Positions 27,620 to 36,520 are shown, counted from the stretch's first letter. The stretch: DNA of 64,000 nucleotides from Pseudofrankia sp. DC12 (GCF_000966285.1 NZ_KQ031391.1:1570378-1634377), one strand, 5' to 3'. The notes: a model not told the origin generated them from the sequence alone. Numbers and translations: made by a program.

Positions 27620-28429
27620 TCAGGTGTTCTTGTTGGTGGCCACGTAGAAGCCGGGCAGCTCGCCGCCGCCGTGGACCTCCAGGTCGGCGCCGGTGACGTA
27701 GCCGGCGAGCGGTGAGGCCAGGTAGAGGCAGGCGGCGGCGACGTCGGCGGGCAGCGCGGCGCGGCCCATCGGGACGACGGCGTCGATCGCGGCGGTCGCC
27801 TCGCCGTAGAAGCCGCCAGCGTCGACGGCCGTGTTCGCGAGCCCGACCGTCACGTGGTTGACCCGGACCTTCGGTGCCCATTCGAGCGCGAGCGACGAGG
27901 TCAGCGCTACCAGACCCGCCTTGGCCGCGGCGTAGGCGGCCGAGCCGGGCGCCGGGCGGCGGCCGGAGACGCTGCCGATGTTCACGATCGCTCCGCCGCC
28001 GGGCTGGGTCTGCATGACCGCGTTGGCGGGCTGGCTGACGTAGAAGGCGGCGTGCAGGTTGAGCGCGACGACCCGCTCGAAGAACCGGGGCGAGGCCGTG
28101 GCCGCGTCGGCGACCGGGCCGCCACCGGCGTTGTTCACCAGGACGTCGAGCCGGCCGAACTGGTCCACCGCGGCGGTGACGAGAGCCTTCGCCGCGGCGG
28201 GGTCCCGGATGTCGGCGGCGACGAAGCTGGCCTCCCGGCCGGCGACGGTCGGGAGGGTCTCCGGCCGCGACCGGCCGCAGACGAGCACCTCGGCGCCGGC
28301 CGCGAGGAAAGCCAGGGCGATCGACCGGCCGATCCCCCGGGTCCCGCCCGTCACGATCACCGCCCGGCCGTCGTACCGGGGGGCGTTGCCGGCCACGGCG
28401 ACCGCCGCCGCGGTCTCGCCCTGCGCCAT
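27620..28429 (-). CDS. Short-chain dehydrogenase/reductase
   Basis: 269 residues. The cofactor motif is AVIVTGGTRGIGRSIALAFL, then LDVLVNNAGGGPVADAATAS, the catalytic Ser in AIVNIGSVSGRRPAPGSAAY, and AYAAAKAGLVALTSSLALEW (YxxxK). The acceptor residue after beta-2 is CGRSRPE, which suggests NADP(H). It follows fadA6 with a 34-bp gap on the same strand, so it is probably in the same KstR2-controlled unit and reduces or oxidises a CoA-bound intermediate of steroid ring degradation. The exact step is not assigned. Confidence 0.85.
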   Translation of the reverse strand: MAQGETAAAVAVAGNAPRYDGRAVIVTGGTRGIGRSIALAFLAAGAEVLVCGRSRPETLPTVAGREASFVAADIRDPAAAKALVTAAVDQFGRLDVLVNNAGGGPVADAATASPRFFERVVALNLHAAFYVSQPANAVMQTQPGGGAIVNIGSVSGRRPAPGSAAYAAAKAGLVALTSSLALEWAPKVRVNHVTVGLANTAVDAGGFYGEATAAIDAVVPMGRAALPADVAAACLYLASPLAGYVTGADLEVHGGGELPGFYVATNKNT

Positions 28430-28463
28430 CAGACCGACCCCGTTCCCGCGCCTCGTCGCCGGC

Positions 28464-29615
28464 TCAGCCCAGCCGTTCCAGGATGGTGACGTTTGCCTGG
28501 CCGCCGCCCTCGCACATGGTCTGCAGGCCGAACCGGCCGCCGGTGCGCTCCAGCTCGTGCAGCAGGGTGGTCATCAGGCGGGCCCCGGTGGCGCCGAGCG
28601 GGTGGCCCAGCGCGATCGCGCCGCCGTTGACGTTCACCTTGTCCAGGTCCGCGCCGGTCTCGGCGGCCCAGGCCAGCACGACGGAGGCGAAGGCCTCGTT
28701 GATCTCGACGAGGTCGATGTCGTCGAGCTTGCGGCCGGACCTGGCCAGCGCGTGAGCGGTGGCCGGGATCGGCGCGGTGAGCATCCAGACCGGGTCCGCG
28801 CCGCGGACGGAGATGTGGTCGATGCGGGCCCGCGGGGTCAGGCCATGGGTGCGCACCGCCGCCTCACCGGCGATCAGCAGCGCGGCCGAGGCGTCGGAGA
28901 TCTGGCTCGCGGTGGCCGCCGTGACCCGGCCGCCCGGGGTCAACGTCGGCAGGGAGCGGATCTTCGCCCAGTCCGGCTCCCGTGGGCCCTCGTCCGCGGC
29001 GAGGCCGAACGCCGGCACGATCTCCCGGTCGAACCGGCCCTCGGCCCGGGCCGCGATCGCCCGCTTGTGCGAGCGGACCGCGAACTGCTCCATCACGTCC
29101 CGGCCCAGCGACCATTTCTCGGCGATCATCTCGGCCGAGCGGAACTGGGAGACCTCGCCGTCGCCGTAGCGCGCCCGCCAGCCCGGCGAGCCGGTGAACG
29201 GGTCGGCGAAGCCGAGCGCCTGCCCGGCGGTCATCGCGGAGGAGATCGGGATCGCGCTCATGTTCTGCACGCCACCGGCGACGACCAGGTCCGCGGTGCC
29301 GGACAGCACCGCCTGCGCGGCGAAGTGCACAGCCTGCTGGGACGAGCCGCACTGCCGGTCGACGGTGGCGCCCGGCACGTGCTCGGGCAGCCCGGCGACG
29401 AGCCAGCAGGTGCGGGCGATGTCGCCGGCCTGCGGGCCGACCGCGTCGACGCAGCCGAAGATCACGTCCTCGACCGCGGCCGGGTCGACGCCCGACCGGT
29501 CCATCAGGGCACTGAGCGCGGCCGCGCCCAGGTCGGCGGGGTGCACCCCCGACAGCGCGCCGCCGCGCCGACCAACGGGAGTCCGGACCGCTTCGACGAT
29601 GTAGGCCGCTGGCAC
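28464..29615 (-). CDS. fadA6: Acetyl-CoA acetyltransferase FadA6-like thiolase
   Basis: I take the GTG at 29615 (VPAAYIVEAVRTPVGRRGGA) as the start; the frame is open upstream, but that extension would cover the operator and has no thiolase homology. The 383 residues contain the nucleophilic Cys in VDRQCGSSQQAVHFAAQAVL, IEINEAFA-type VEINEAFASVVLAWAAETGA, and the C-terminal GLQTMCEGGGQANVTILERL with the second Cys. GALSGVHPADLGAAAL, AAGLPEHVPG and DPVWMLTAPIPAT match M. tuberculosis FadA6 (Rv3556c), which releases acetyl-CoA in steroid C/D-ring catabolism. Heads a two-gene unit with the SDR. Confidence 0.87.
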   Translation of the reverse strand: MPAAYIVEAVRTPVGRRGGALSGVHPADLGAAALSALMDRSGVDPAAVEDVIFGCVDAVGPQAGDIARTCWLVAGLPEHVPGATVDRQCGSSQQAVHFAAQAVLSGTADLVVAGGVQNMSAIPISSAMTAGQALGFADPFTGSPGWRARYGDGEVSQFRSAEMIAEKWSLGRDVMEQFAVRSHKRAIAARAEGRFDREIVPAFGLAADEGPREPDWAKIRSLPTLTPGGRVTAATASQISDASAALLIAGEAAVRTHGLTPRARIDHISVRGADPVWMLTAPIPATAHALARSGRKLDDIDLVEINEAFASVVLAWAAETGADLDKVNVNGGAIALGHPLGATGARLMTTLLHELERTGGRFGLQTMCEGGGQANVTILERLG

Positions 29616-29627
29616 GGCTTGTGACGC

Positions 29628-29647
29628 TACCAAGCGTTTGCTTGGTA
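29628..29647. promoter_or_regulatory. KstR2-like operator at the fadA6 promoter
   Basis: TACCAAGC-GTTT-GCTTGGTA is a perfect palindrome. Within it ACCAAGCGTTTGCT (29629-29642) matches the KstR2 consensus AnCAAGnnCTTGnT with one change (T for C). It starts 13 bp before the fadA6 GTG. Confidence 0.65.
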
Positions 29648-29844
29648 CACCACCGATCGCACCCTGCCCGCCGCCCGGTGAGGCTGCCACTGCCGACCGT
29701 CCTGGGCTGCCCGCGGCCTCGATCAAGGGTGTCCGGAAGGCCACCGATGCCAGGCTTCTTCCTCGCGCGGACTAGCGATCAGCGCGCGGGGAACAGGAAG
29801 GGCAGGGGGGCGGAGTGCGTTGACGCGCGCGAGGGCTCGTCCTG

Positions 29845-30066
29845 GTGGGGCCGCTGGTCGCTGGCCTGCTGGTGGGGTGCGCCGCGGGTTCATCCCCCAC
29901 GACGGCTGCCGTTCCCGCGCCGTCGGCGATCCGGGCCGTGGCCACCACAGCGGTGACCCTCACCGCCAAGGTCGCGCCCCTCGGGAACGGCCCGGTGCCG
30001 GCCGGCAGCGTGACCTCCGAGGCCCTCCTTGGCGGTACCAACCCGGTCAGGCTGGATGCCTCCGGC
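29845..30066 (+). pseudogene. Possible truncated lipoprotein
   Basis: The frame reads MGPLVAGLLVGCAAGSSPTT, with a lipobox-like LLVGC, then AVTLTAKVAPLGNGPVPAGS and ALLGGTNPVRLDAS, before running into the antisense of the response regulator. The codon pattern looks coding only up to ~30066, so a longer gene has probably been cut here. The alternative is a chance frame. The rest of 29648-29844 has no clear gene. Confidence 0.3.
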
Positions 30067-30765
30067 TCAGGTCGCGGGGAAGTAGCGGTGCTCGGGGCGT
30101 CCGGTCGCGCCGTAGCGCAGGTGCAGACGAAGCAGGCCGTGGTCGGCCAGGTAGCGCAGGTAGCGCTGCGCGGTGGCGCGGCTGATGCCGACCGCGGCGG
30201 CGACGTCGACCGCCGAGACCTCGCCGGGCGCAGCCGCGACGGCGTCGCGAACCAGCTCCAGGGTTGGCGCCGAATGCCCCTTCGCCGGTACCGGGATCTT
30301 CGTGACGGTCCGACGGCGCAGCATTCCGAACAGGTCGTCGACGTCCTCCTGCCTGGCATCCCCGGTCTCGAGGGTGGTGATCCGCCGACGCAGGTCCGCG
30401 TAGGAGAGCAGTCGGTCGCACAGGTCGGCGAAACGGAATGGCTTGACCAGATAGTGGACGGCACCGAGCTGCATGGCTGTACGCACGGTGCTCACGTCGC
30501 GGGCCGCGGTGATGGCGATGAAGTCGGGCGGATCGCCCCGCTCGACGAGGGCGCGCATGAGGGAAAGGCCGTCGCGGTCCGGCAGGTACACATCCAGCAG
30601 GATCACGTGGGGACGCAGCCGGCTGACCAGCTCCAGCGCGGTCGCGGCACTGTTCGCGGAGCCGACCGCGACAAAGCCGTCCACCTTGCCGACAAACGCG
30701 GCGTGAATCCCGGCAACGCGGTAGTCGTCGTCGACGATCAGCACCCGGATGGGACCGTCCGTCAT
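30067..30765 (-). CDS. Response regulator, CitB/DpiA (DcuR) family
   Basis: 232 residues. The receiver domain has the acidic pair in IRVLIVDDDYRVAGIHAAFV, the phospho-acceptor Asp in PHVILLDVYLPDRDGLSLMR, and the Lys in GAVHYLVKPFRFADLCDRLL. The C-terminal HTH (PGEVSAVDVAAAVGISRATA, then QRYLRYLADHGLLRLHL) is that of CitB-type regulators. The ATG overlaps the stop of the kinase gene (ATGA), so they are one operon. Classical partners sense citrate or C4-dicarboxylates; here the pair faces an ABC importer and is the obvious candidate to control it. Confidence 0.92.
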   Translation of the reverse strand: MTDGPIRVLIVDDDYRVAGIHAAFVGKVDGFVAVGSANSAATALELVSRLRPHVILLDVYLPDRDGLSLMRALVERGDPPDFIAITAARDVSTVRTAMQLGAVHYLVKPFRFADLCDRLLSYADLRRRITTLETGDARQEDVDDLFGMLRRRTVTKIPVPAKGHSAPTLELVRDAVAAAPGEVSAVDVAAAVGISRATAQRYLRYLADHGLLRLHLRYGATGRPEHRYFPAT

Positions 30766-32396
30766 GCCACGAGCACCCCTCCCGCAGGCATGGGCTCGCT
30801 GGACCTGGGGAGCCGGACCGTGAACGTCGCGCCAGGGCCGTCGGACACGTCGATCTGTCCACCGACGCGCTGGACGAGTCGGTGGACGAGCGCGAGCCCG
30901 AGGCCGCGGCGAAGGCTCCCCCGCGCGGGCTTGGTGGAGAAGCCGTCCAGGAAGACCGACCGGCCGACGCCCTCGGGTATCCCCGGCCCGTTGTCGACCA
31001 CCCGTACCCGCACGTCGTCCTCGTCCTCGAACAGCTCCACCGTGACCCGTGGGCCGACCACCGGCGGGTCCGCGGTGGACAACGCCTCGAACGCGTTGTC
31101 GATCAGGTTTCCGATGATCGTGACCAGTGGGTCACCGAGGTCCGGCACCTCGCCGAGCCAGGTCTCCTCACCGATAGACAGGGTGATGCCTCGTTCGCTG
31201 GCCTCCGCGGCCTTGCCGACGAGCAGCCCGACGATCAGCGGTGAGGCGATGCGGGCCGCCAGGGCGTCCCCGAACCGGCCCTCGCGTGCGTGCAGCTCCG
31301 TGAGGTAGCCGAGCGCCTCGTCGGCATGCCCCAGCTCCAGCAGCCCGGCGAGGGTGTGCATCCGGTTGGAGAACTCGTGTTGCTGGGCGCGCAGCGACTC
31401 GGTCAGGCCACGGACGTTGTCGAGCTCCCGCAGCAGCCCCGCCATCTCGGTGCGGTCCCGCAGCGTGACGACCGCGCCGTGTGGCCGGCCGGAGAGGGTG
31501 ACGGGCATCCGGTTGACCGTAAGGCAGTAGTCGTCGGTCAGCACCACCTCGTCGGGACCGGCGATCTGGCCGGTCAGCACGGCGGCCAACCGCCCGGGCT
31601 CGACCAGCTCGACGAGACGCCGGCCCACGCAGGCGGTCCCGATGCCGAGCAGCCGCCGCGCCTCGTCATTGATCATCGAGACCCGCCCACCCGGGTCGAG
31701 CGCGATCATGCCCTCCCGGATGCCGTGCAGGGCCGCCTCCCGCTCCTGGAGCAGTAGCGCGATCTCCTCCAGCTCCAGCCCGAACGTCTGACGCTTCAGA
31801 CGCCGCGCCAGCAGCCACGAGGCGGCCGCGCCACACGCGAGCGCCACCGCGAACCAGAGCGCGTAGACCGGCAGCGACCGCCACAGCGCCAGCGAGACCG
31901 AGCTCTCGCGGATGCCGGCCGACACCTCGCCGACCAGCTGCCCCCGGCTGCCGGAGATCGGCGCCTTGCCGTTGGCGGAGCGCCCGGTGCTCCCGTTGTC
32001 GATGCCGGTGTGCGTCTGGCCGTCCGTCGTCGCGATCGGCTCGCTGACCTGCTGGCCGATCAGGGCGGCGATCGGGTGCGAATGCCGGACGCGGTTCATG
32101 TCGATGACGACGACGTACGAAGCCCCAGTCTCCCGACGGATCCGCTCCGCGATCATCTCCACCCGCGCCGAGCACGCCGGCTTCGGGGCCTCCAGGCACC
32201 CGATGACGTCGGGCACGCCCGCGGTGGTCTGCGCGATGGCCGCGGCGCGCTGCTCGTACTGCCCGTCCAGCTGGCGCCGCTCGACCCGAGCGGAAAGGAC
32301 GAAACCGATGAGAACCGTCGCACCGAGAATCAGCAGCTGGCTGATCAGGATCCGGGTGGACAGCTTCCGGTTCGTCCCACGTGGCACGGACGCCAT
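30762..32396 (-). CDS. Sensor histidine kinase, CitA/DcuS family
   Basis: From ATG 32396 (MASVPRGTNRKLSTRILISQ) the protein has 544 residues. TM1 is LISQLLILGATVLIGFVLSA. An extracytoplasmic PAS-like (PDC) domain follows, with GASYVVVIDMNRVRHSHPIA and TGIDNGSTGRSANGKAPISG. TM2 is VYALWFAVALACGAAASWLL. A cytoplasmic PAS domain comes next. The His box is LRAQQHEFSNRMHTLAGLLE, and the ATPase has VTIIGNLIDNAFEAL, VVDNGPGIPEG and GLGLALVHRLVQR. Two extra Cys in the sensor (CLEAPKPACSA) may form a disulfide. The ligand cannot be read from the sequence. Confidence 0.92.
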   Translation of the reverse strand: MASVPRGTNRKLSTRILISQLLILGATVLIGFVLSARVERRQLDGQYEQRAAAIAQTTAGVPDVIGCLEAPKPACSARVEMIAERIRRETGASYVVVIDMNRVRHSHPIAALIGQQVSEPIATTDGQTHTGIDNGSTGRSANGKAPISGSRGQLVGEVSAGIRESSVSLALWRSLPVYALWFAVALACGAAASWLLARRLKRQTFGLELEEIALLLQEREAALHGIREGMIALDPGGRVSMINDEARRLLGIGTACVGRRLVELVEPGRLAAVLTGQIAGPDEVVLTDDYCLTVNRMPVTLSGRPHGAVVTLRDRTEMAGLLRELDNVRGLTESLRAQQHEFSNRMHTLAGLLELGHADEALGYLTELHAREGRFGDALAARIASPLIVGLLVGKAAEASERGITLSIGEETWLGEVPDLGDPLVTIIGNLIDNAFEALSTADPPVVGPRVTVELFEDEDDVRVRVVDNGPGIPEGVGRSVFLDGFSTKPARGSLRRGLGLALVHRLVQRVGGQIDVSDGPGATFTVRLPRSSEPMPAGGVLVA

Positions 32397-32531
32397 TGTG
32401 CAGTCGATCACAGGGTCCGGCAAGTTGACCGACGGACCATTCACGAGCAGAACGCGCAAAACCCCGACATGCGCGCGAAACCGTGACGTCATCGCCGGGT
32501 CACCTTACGTTCGGCCAACCACAGCTGCCGA

Positions 32532-32548
32532 CCGTGTCCACGACACGG
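32532..32548. promoter_or_regulatory. Palindrome in the kinase/ABC-transporter divergent region
   Basis: CCGTGTC-CAC-GACACGG is a perfect 7-bp inverted repeat, 24 bp before the transporter start. A looser dyad (GTGAC...GTCAC) lies near 32485. Either could bind the neighbouring response regulator; this is inferred from position. Confidence 0.45.
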
Positions 32549-32572
32549 CGACCGAGGAGGTGAGCCGACACG

Positions 32573-33427
32573 ATGGCCAGCAAACCCAACGCCACCGCGA
32601 GCGCCGCGCCCGCGGCCCTCGGAGGGGCCAGGATCGAACTCGACGGGGTGACCAAACGGTTCCTCGACCCCGCGGGACGCGCGTTCACCGCGATCAAGGG
32701 CGTGACGTTCCAGGTCGAGCCCGGACGTTTCTGCGCGGTCGTCGGACCCACCGGCTGCGGCAAGTCGACCACCCTCGGCCTGGTCAGCGGCCTGGAGAAG
32801 CCCAGCGAAGGCACGATCACGGTCGACGGCCGCCCGGTACGCGGGCTGACCGACGGCGTCAGCTTCATGTTCCAGGCGGACGCCCTCCTGCCGTGGAAGA
32901 CCGTGCTTGGCAACGTCGCGCTCGGGCCGGTCCTCAACGGCCGCGGCCGGCGGCAGGCCGAGGCCACGGCGCGCGACTGGCTGCGCCGGGTCGGCCTGAG
33001 TGGCTTCGAGGACCACCACCCGCACCAGCTCTCGGGCGGCATGCGCAAGCGGGTCGCGATGGCCGCGGCGCTGATCAACGAGCCCCGCATCCTGCTGATG
33101 GACGAACCGTTCGGCGCGCTCGACGTCCAGACCAAGGCGATCATGCAGACCGAGCTGATCAGGCTGTGGGAGCAGCTGCGGCCCACCGTCGTGTTCATCA
33201 CGCACGACCTGGACGAGGCAGTCGCCCTGGCCGACCAGGTCGTCGTCATGACGTCAGGCCCCGGCTCGGTCAAGACCTCATACGACGTCGGCCTGCCACG
33301 CCCGCGTGGCGCCGTCCAGGACCTCCGGTTCGACCGGCAGTTCCTCGAAGTCCAGCAGCAGATCTGGAGCTCGCTGCGTGACGAGGTCGAGGCCGCGTAC
33401 GCGCGCACCGCGGCGGTGAGCGCATGA
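32573..33427 (+). CDS. ABC transporter ATPase, NitT/TauT type
   Basis: 284 residues; the ATG follows GAGGAGGTGA. Walker A is VVGPTGCGKSTTLGLVSGLE, the signature is HPHQLSGGMRKRVAMAAALI, and Walker B is PRILLMDEPFGALDVQTKAI with the H-loop FITHDLDEA. The FQADALLPWKTVLGNVALGP segment is the NitT/TauT (SsuB/TauB) style. The stop overlaps the permease start (ATGA). It powers import of the solute bound by the lipoprotein encoded at 34370. Confidence 0.93.
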   Translation: MASKPNATASAAPAALGGARIELDGVTKRFLDPAGRAFTAIKGVTFQVEPGRFCAVVGPTGCGKSTTLGLVSGLEKPSEGTITVDGRPVRGLTDGVSFMFQADALLPWKTVLGNVALGPVLNGRGRRQAEATARDWLRRVGLSGFEDHHPHQLSGGMRKRVAMAAALINEPRILLMDEPFGALDVQTKAIMQTELIRLWEQLRPTVVFITHDLDEAVALADQVVVMTSGPGSVKTSYDVGLPRPRGAVQDLRFDRQFLEVQQQIWSSLRDEVEAAYARTAAVSA

Positions 33428-34302
33428 GCACCATCGCCACGCCCGCCGAGGCCGTCGCCGCCGACGCCACGGTGGACCGGGCCTCGGCCCTGGCCCGCCG
33501 GGCCCGTCGTCGCCGCCGGCTGGCCGTGTGGGGCGCGCGCCTGCTCTTCGCCGTGATCGTCCTCGGTGGCTGGCAGCTGTTCACCAGCCTGAAGATCGTT
33601 GACCCGTTCTTCTACGGCCAGCCGACCGGGATCTGGCGGCGGACTCTCGACCTGTTCGAGCACGGCACGGAGTTCGGGTCGTTCTGGACGGACATCGCCA
33701 CCACGCTCAAGGAGGCCGTGTTCGGCTTCGTGATCGGCGCCCTCGCCGGGATCGTCCTCGGCGTCAGCCTGGGCCAGAACCATTTCCTGGCCGACGTCCT
33801 CGGGCCTTACATCAAGGTCGTCAACGCGATCCCGCGTATCGTCCTCGGCTCGATCTTCATCGTCGCGTTCGGTGTCGGGACGACCCCGAAGGTGCTGCTC
33901 GCGGCCGTGCTTGTCTTCTTCGTCGTCTTCTTCAACGCCTTCCAGGGCGTGCGCGAGGTCGACCGGACCATCCTGTCCAACGTCCGGGTGCTCGGCGCGT
34001 CGACATTGCAGATCGTCCGCCATGTGACGCTCCCGTCGGCGCTGACGTGGATCATCGCGAGCCTCCACACCGCCTTCGGCTTCGCGATCGTCGGCGCGCT
34101 CGTGGGCGAGGTGCTGGGCGCGCAGCACGGTGTCGGCCTGGTGATCCGCACCGCGCAGGGCAACCTCGACCCGAACGGCGTCTTCGCCGGAATGCTCGTC
34201 GTCGCCGTCATCACCCTGGCCGCCGAGTACCTGATCACCCTGCTGGAGCACCGGGTCCTGTCCTGGCGCCCGCCGAGCCCGACGGAGAGCGCGGCGGTCT
34301 GA
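33424..34302 (+). CDS. ABC transporter permease, NitT/TauT type
   Basis: 292 residues with six predicted membrane helices, the first at LLFAVIVLGGWQLFTSLKIV. The cytoplasmic coupling loop reads EVDRTILSNVRVLGASTLQI with the EAA-type Gly. The conserved GALVGEVLGAQHGVGLVIRT and the last helix LVVAVITLAAEYLITLLEHR match SsuC/TauC-like permeases. Translationally coupled to the ATPase gene. Confidence 0.92.
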   Translation: MSTIATPAEAVAADATVDRASALARRARRRRRLAVWGARLLFAVIVLGGWQLFTSLKIVDPFFYGQPTGIWRRTLDLFEHGTEFGSFWTDIATTLKEAVFGFVIGALAGIVLGVSLGQNHFLADVLGPYIKVVNAIPRIVLGSIFIVAFGVGTTPKVLLAAVLVFFVVFFNAFQGVREVDRTILSNVRVLGASTLQIVRHVTLPSALTWIIASLHTAFGFAIVGALVGEVLGAQHGVGLVIRTAQGNLDPNGVFAGMLVVAVITLAAEYLITLLEHRVLSWRPPSPTESAAV

Positions 34303-34369
34303 CCGCCGCCCATCCCGGTCGCTCCCCCACGTTCTCCCCACCCATTCCGCGAAAGGAAGCTGACTCACC

Positions 34370-35452
34370 ATGCGCAGATCCGTGGCCGCCATCGCCGTCG
34401 TCGGTGCCCTCACCTTAGGAACCGTTGCCTGTTCGGGCGGCTCAGGTTCCTCCACAGCCGGCTCTGGAGCGAGCACCCCGACCGTGCGCCTCATGGTCGG
34501 TGGGATCGACAAGCAGATCTATCTGCCGTACAAGCTCGCCGACCAGCTGGGCTTCTACAAGAAGTACGGCGTGAACGTCGTGCTGAGCACCGAGTCCAAC
34601 GGCGGCACCGGCGCCGAGGACGCGATGGCATCCGGCCAGGTCGACATGGCCGGGGCCTGGTACAACCACACGATCGACTTCCAGGTGAAGGGCAAGGCCG
34701 TCGAGGACGTCGTGCAGCTTTCAGGCGCACCCGGCGAACGCGAGATGTGCGGCACGAACAGCGGCGTGCACTCGGCGGCGGACTTCACCGGAAAGACGCT
34801 CGGAGTCACCGATCTCGGCTCCGGCACTGATTCGCTCACGAAGTTCCTGGCGGCGCAGAAGGGCATCAGGCCCACTGACTTCCACCGCCTCGCCGTGGGA
34901 GCCGGATCCACTGCTATCGCCGCGATCAAGGGTGGCTCGGCCGCCTGCGTCATGACCACCCAGCCGACGGTCACCGCCCTGCAGAAGCTGGGGATCGCCT
35001 ACTCGGCGATCGACCTCGCGACGACCTCCGGCGCGACCACCTCGCTCGGTGGCGCCTGGCCCGCCGCGGGTGTCATCGCCCTCACCAGCTGGGTCAACGG
35101 CCACAAGGACGCGACGCAGCGGGTCGTCGACGCACTCGTGGCGACAATGCACTGGATCAACACCCACACCGCGACGGACATCGCCAACGCCCTGCCACAG
35201 GCCTACGTGCAGAACAGCGTCATCTCCAAGGCGGACTACATCAGCGCGCTGAACCAGGACAAGGGCCAGTTCCTGCCGGACGGCATCATGCCTGCGGGCG
35301 GCCCGAAGACGGTGCTCGCGATGGAGGAGCTGATCGGGTCGGCGACGTCGTCGGTCGACCTGTCGAAGACGTTCACCAACGACTTCGCGATCCAGGCGAA
35401 CAAGGTGGGGGGCTTCAGCACGACCACCACGCCGGCGGGCGCGGCGGGCTGA
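34370..35452 (+). CDS. ABC transporter substrate-binding lipoprotein (NMT1/THI5-like)
   Basis: 360 residues. The signal ends in the lipobox GTVAC (Cys ~22). The mature protein starts TVRLMVGGIDKQIYLPYKLA, then DQLGFYKKYGVNVVLSTESN and GQVDMAGAWYNHTIDFQVKG, the NMT1-like pattern used for nitrate, taurine, thiamine precursors and aromatic sulfonates. The AGAWYNHTIDF and GTNSGVHS positions line the pocket in relatives, so the ligand is probably a small acid or aromatic. Being next to the tryptophan/kynurenine operon, an aromatic amino acid derivative is plausible but unproven. A terminator hairpin follows. Confidence 0.88.
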   Translation: MRRSVAAIAVVGALTLGTVACSGGSGSSTAGSGASTPTVRLMVGGIDKQIYLPYKLADQLGFYKKYGVNVVLSTESNGGTGAEDAMASGQVDMAGAWYNHTIDFQVKGKAVEDVVQLSGAPGEREMCGTNSGVHSAADFTGKTLGVTDLGSGTDSLTKFLAAQKGIRPTDFHRLAVGAGSTAIAAIKGGSAACVMTTQPTVTALQKLGIAYSAIDLATTSGATTSLGGAWPAAGVIALTSWVNGHKDATQRVVDALVATMHWINTHTATDIANALPQAYVQNSVISKADYISALNQDKGQFLPDGIMPAGGPKTVLAMEELIGSATSSVDLSKTFTNDFAIQANKVGGFSTTTTPAGAAG

Positions 35453-35471
35453 GCCCGGCCCAGGGGACCCG

Positions 35472-35502
35472 CGGCGGCTCCGGACCAGATCCGGAGCCGC
35501 CG
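35472..35502. terminator. Bidirectional terminator hairpin, 13-bp stem
   Basis: CGGCGGCTCCGGA at 35472-35484 pairs perfectly with TCCGGAGCCGCCG at 35490-35502 around a 5-nt loop. It lies between the convergent ends of the importer operon and the LysR gene and can serve both. Confidence 0.8.
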
Positions 35503-35536
35503 TGTGGCTGTGCGGTGCCACCCAACGATCGCGCGG

Positions 35537-36520
35537 CTACGGCTCGGTCCGCTCCCGCGGATGGCCCGTCGCCACGCGCAGGTCGGCGGCGACGGCCCGC
35601 AGGCAGTCGGCGAGGGCCAGCGCGGCGGGGGTGTGCTGGCGGCCGACCGGAATGGTGACGCCCACGGATGACCCGAGCGACGGCAGTGGGACCGGCAGGT
35701 GGGTCAGGCCCAGCTCGTCCCGGGTGACCAGCTCGGGCAGGGCCGCGATCGCGTCGGTGTGCAGCAGCAGGTGGCGGGTCGTCAGGATCGACATGCACTC
35801 GACCCGGTCGGCCGGCAGTGGCAGCGACTCGTGCAGGAACGCCGCCTCCAGCTCGCCGCGCAGCGCCGTCTCGGCGACCGGGACGACCCAGGGGTAGTCG
35901 ACCAGGTCGGCGAGGCGCGCGGCGCCCGCGGCGCACGCCGGATGGCCCGAGCGCGCGACGAGGCGGATCGGCTCCCGGTAGAGCGTCTCCTGGTGCAGGC
36001 GGGCGGCGTCGCCGAGGGTCAGCCGGCCGACGACCAGGTCGAGGGTGCCGGCGAGCAGCTCGGCCGCCAGCGTCTCCGGGCTGGCCTCGCGCACGATGAC
36101 CGTGATCCGCGGCCGGTCCGCCTTGAGCCCCTCGATCGCGAGCGGCAGCAGCAGGTTCGATCCGGCGAGGTAGGTGCCGACCGTGACCGTGCCGGTGTCG
36201 GCGCCGGCGAGATCGGCGAGATGGTCCGACGCCGAGCGCAGCTGGGCGAGCACGGCGCGGGCGTGGTCCAGGAACGCGGCGCCGAAGGCGGTCGGCGTCA
36301 GCCCGCGCGGGCCCCGGTCGTAGAGGCGCACCCCGAGGATGTCCTCGACCTCGTGCAACGCCCGGGTGACGACCGGCTGGGTGACGTGCAGGCGTTCCGC
36401 GGCGCGCACGACGCTGCCCGCCGACGCGATCGCGTCGAGGTAGACCAGATGACGGATCTTGAGGCGCCCGTCGAGCAGCTGGGGCCGGTCCACCGCGTCA
36501 CGATATGCCTGACCGGGCAT
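35537..36520 (-). CDS. LysR-type transcriptional regulator
   Basis: 327 residues from ATG 36520 (a GTG 27 bp further in is an alternative). The HTH is LKIRHLVYLDAIASAGSVVR followed by ERLHVTQPVVTRALHEVEDI. The co-inducer domain begins GTVTVGTYLAGSNLLLPLAI. The PTAFGAAFLDHARAVLAQL hinge is typical. It is divergent from the kynurenine operon with only 57 bp between the starts, the classical position of a LysR activator that also represses itself. The gap contains CGATAT (36501) and ATATCG (36551) as half-sites. The co-inducer is probably a pathway intermediate. Confidence 0.9.
   Translation of the reverse strand: MPGQAYRDAVDRPQLLDGRLKIRHLVYLDAIASAGSVVRAAERLHVTQPVVTRALHEVEDILGVRLYDRGPRGLTPTAFGAAFLDHARAVLAQLRSASDHLADLAGADTGTVTVGTYLAGSNLLLPLAIEGLKADRPRITVIVREASPETLAAELLAGTLDLVVGRLTLGDAARLHQETLYREPIRLVARSGHPACAAGAARLADLVDYPWVVPVAETALRGELEAAFLHESLPLPADRVECMSILTTRHLLLHTDAIAALPELVTRDELGLTHLPVPLPSLGSSVGVTIPVGRQHTPAALALADCLRAVAADLRVATGHPRERTEP

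Noticed and set aside
29623-29744. Longer N-terminus of the FadA6-like thiolase
   Set aside because: The extension would cover the KstR2-like operator and has no thiolase similarity.
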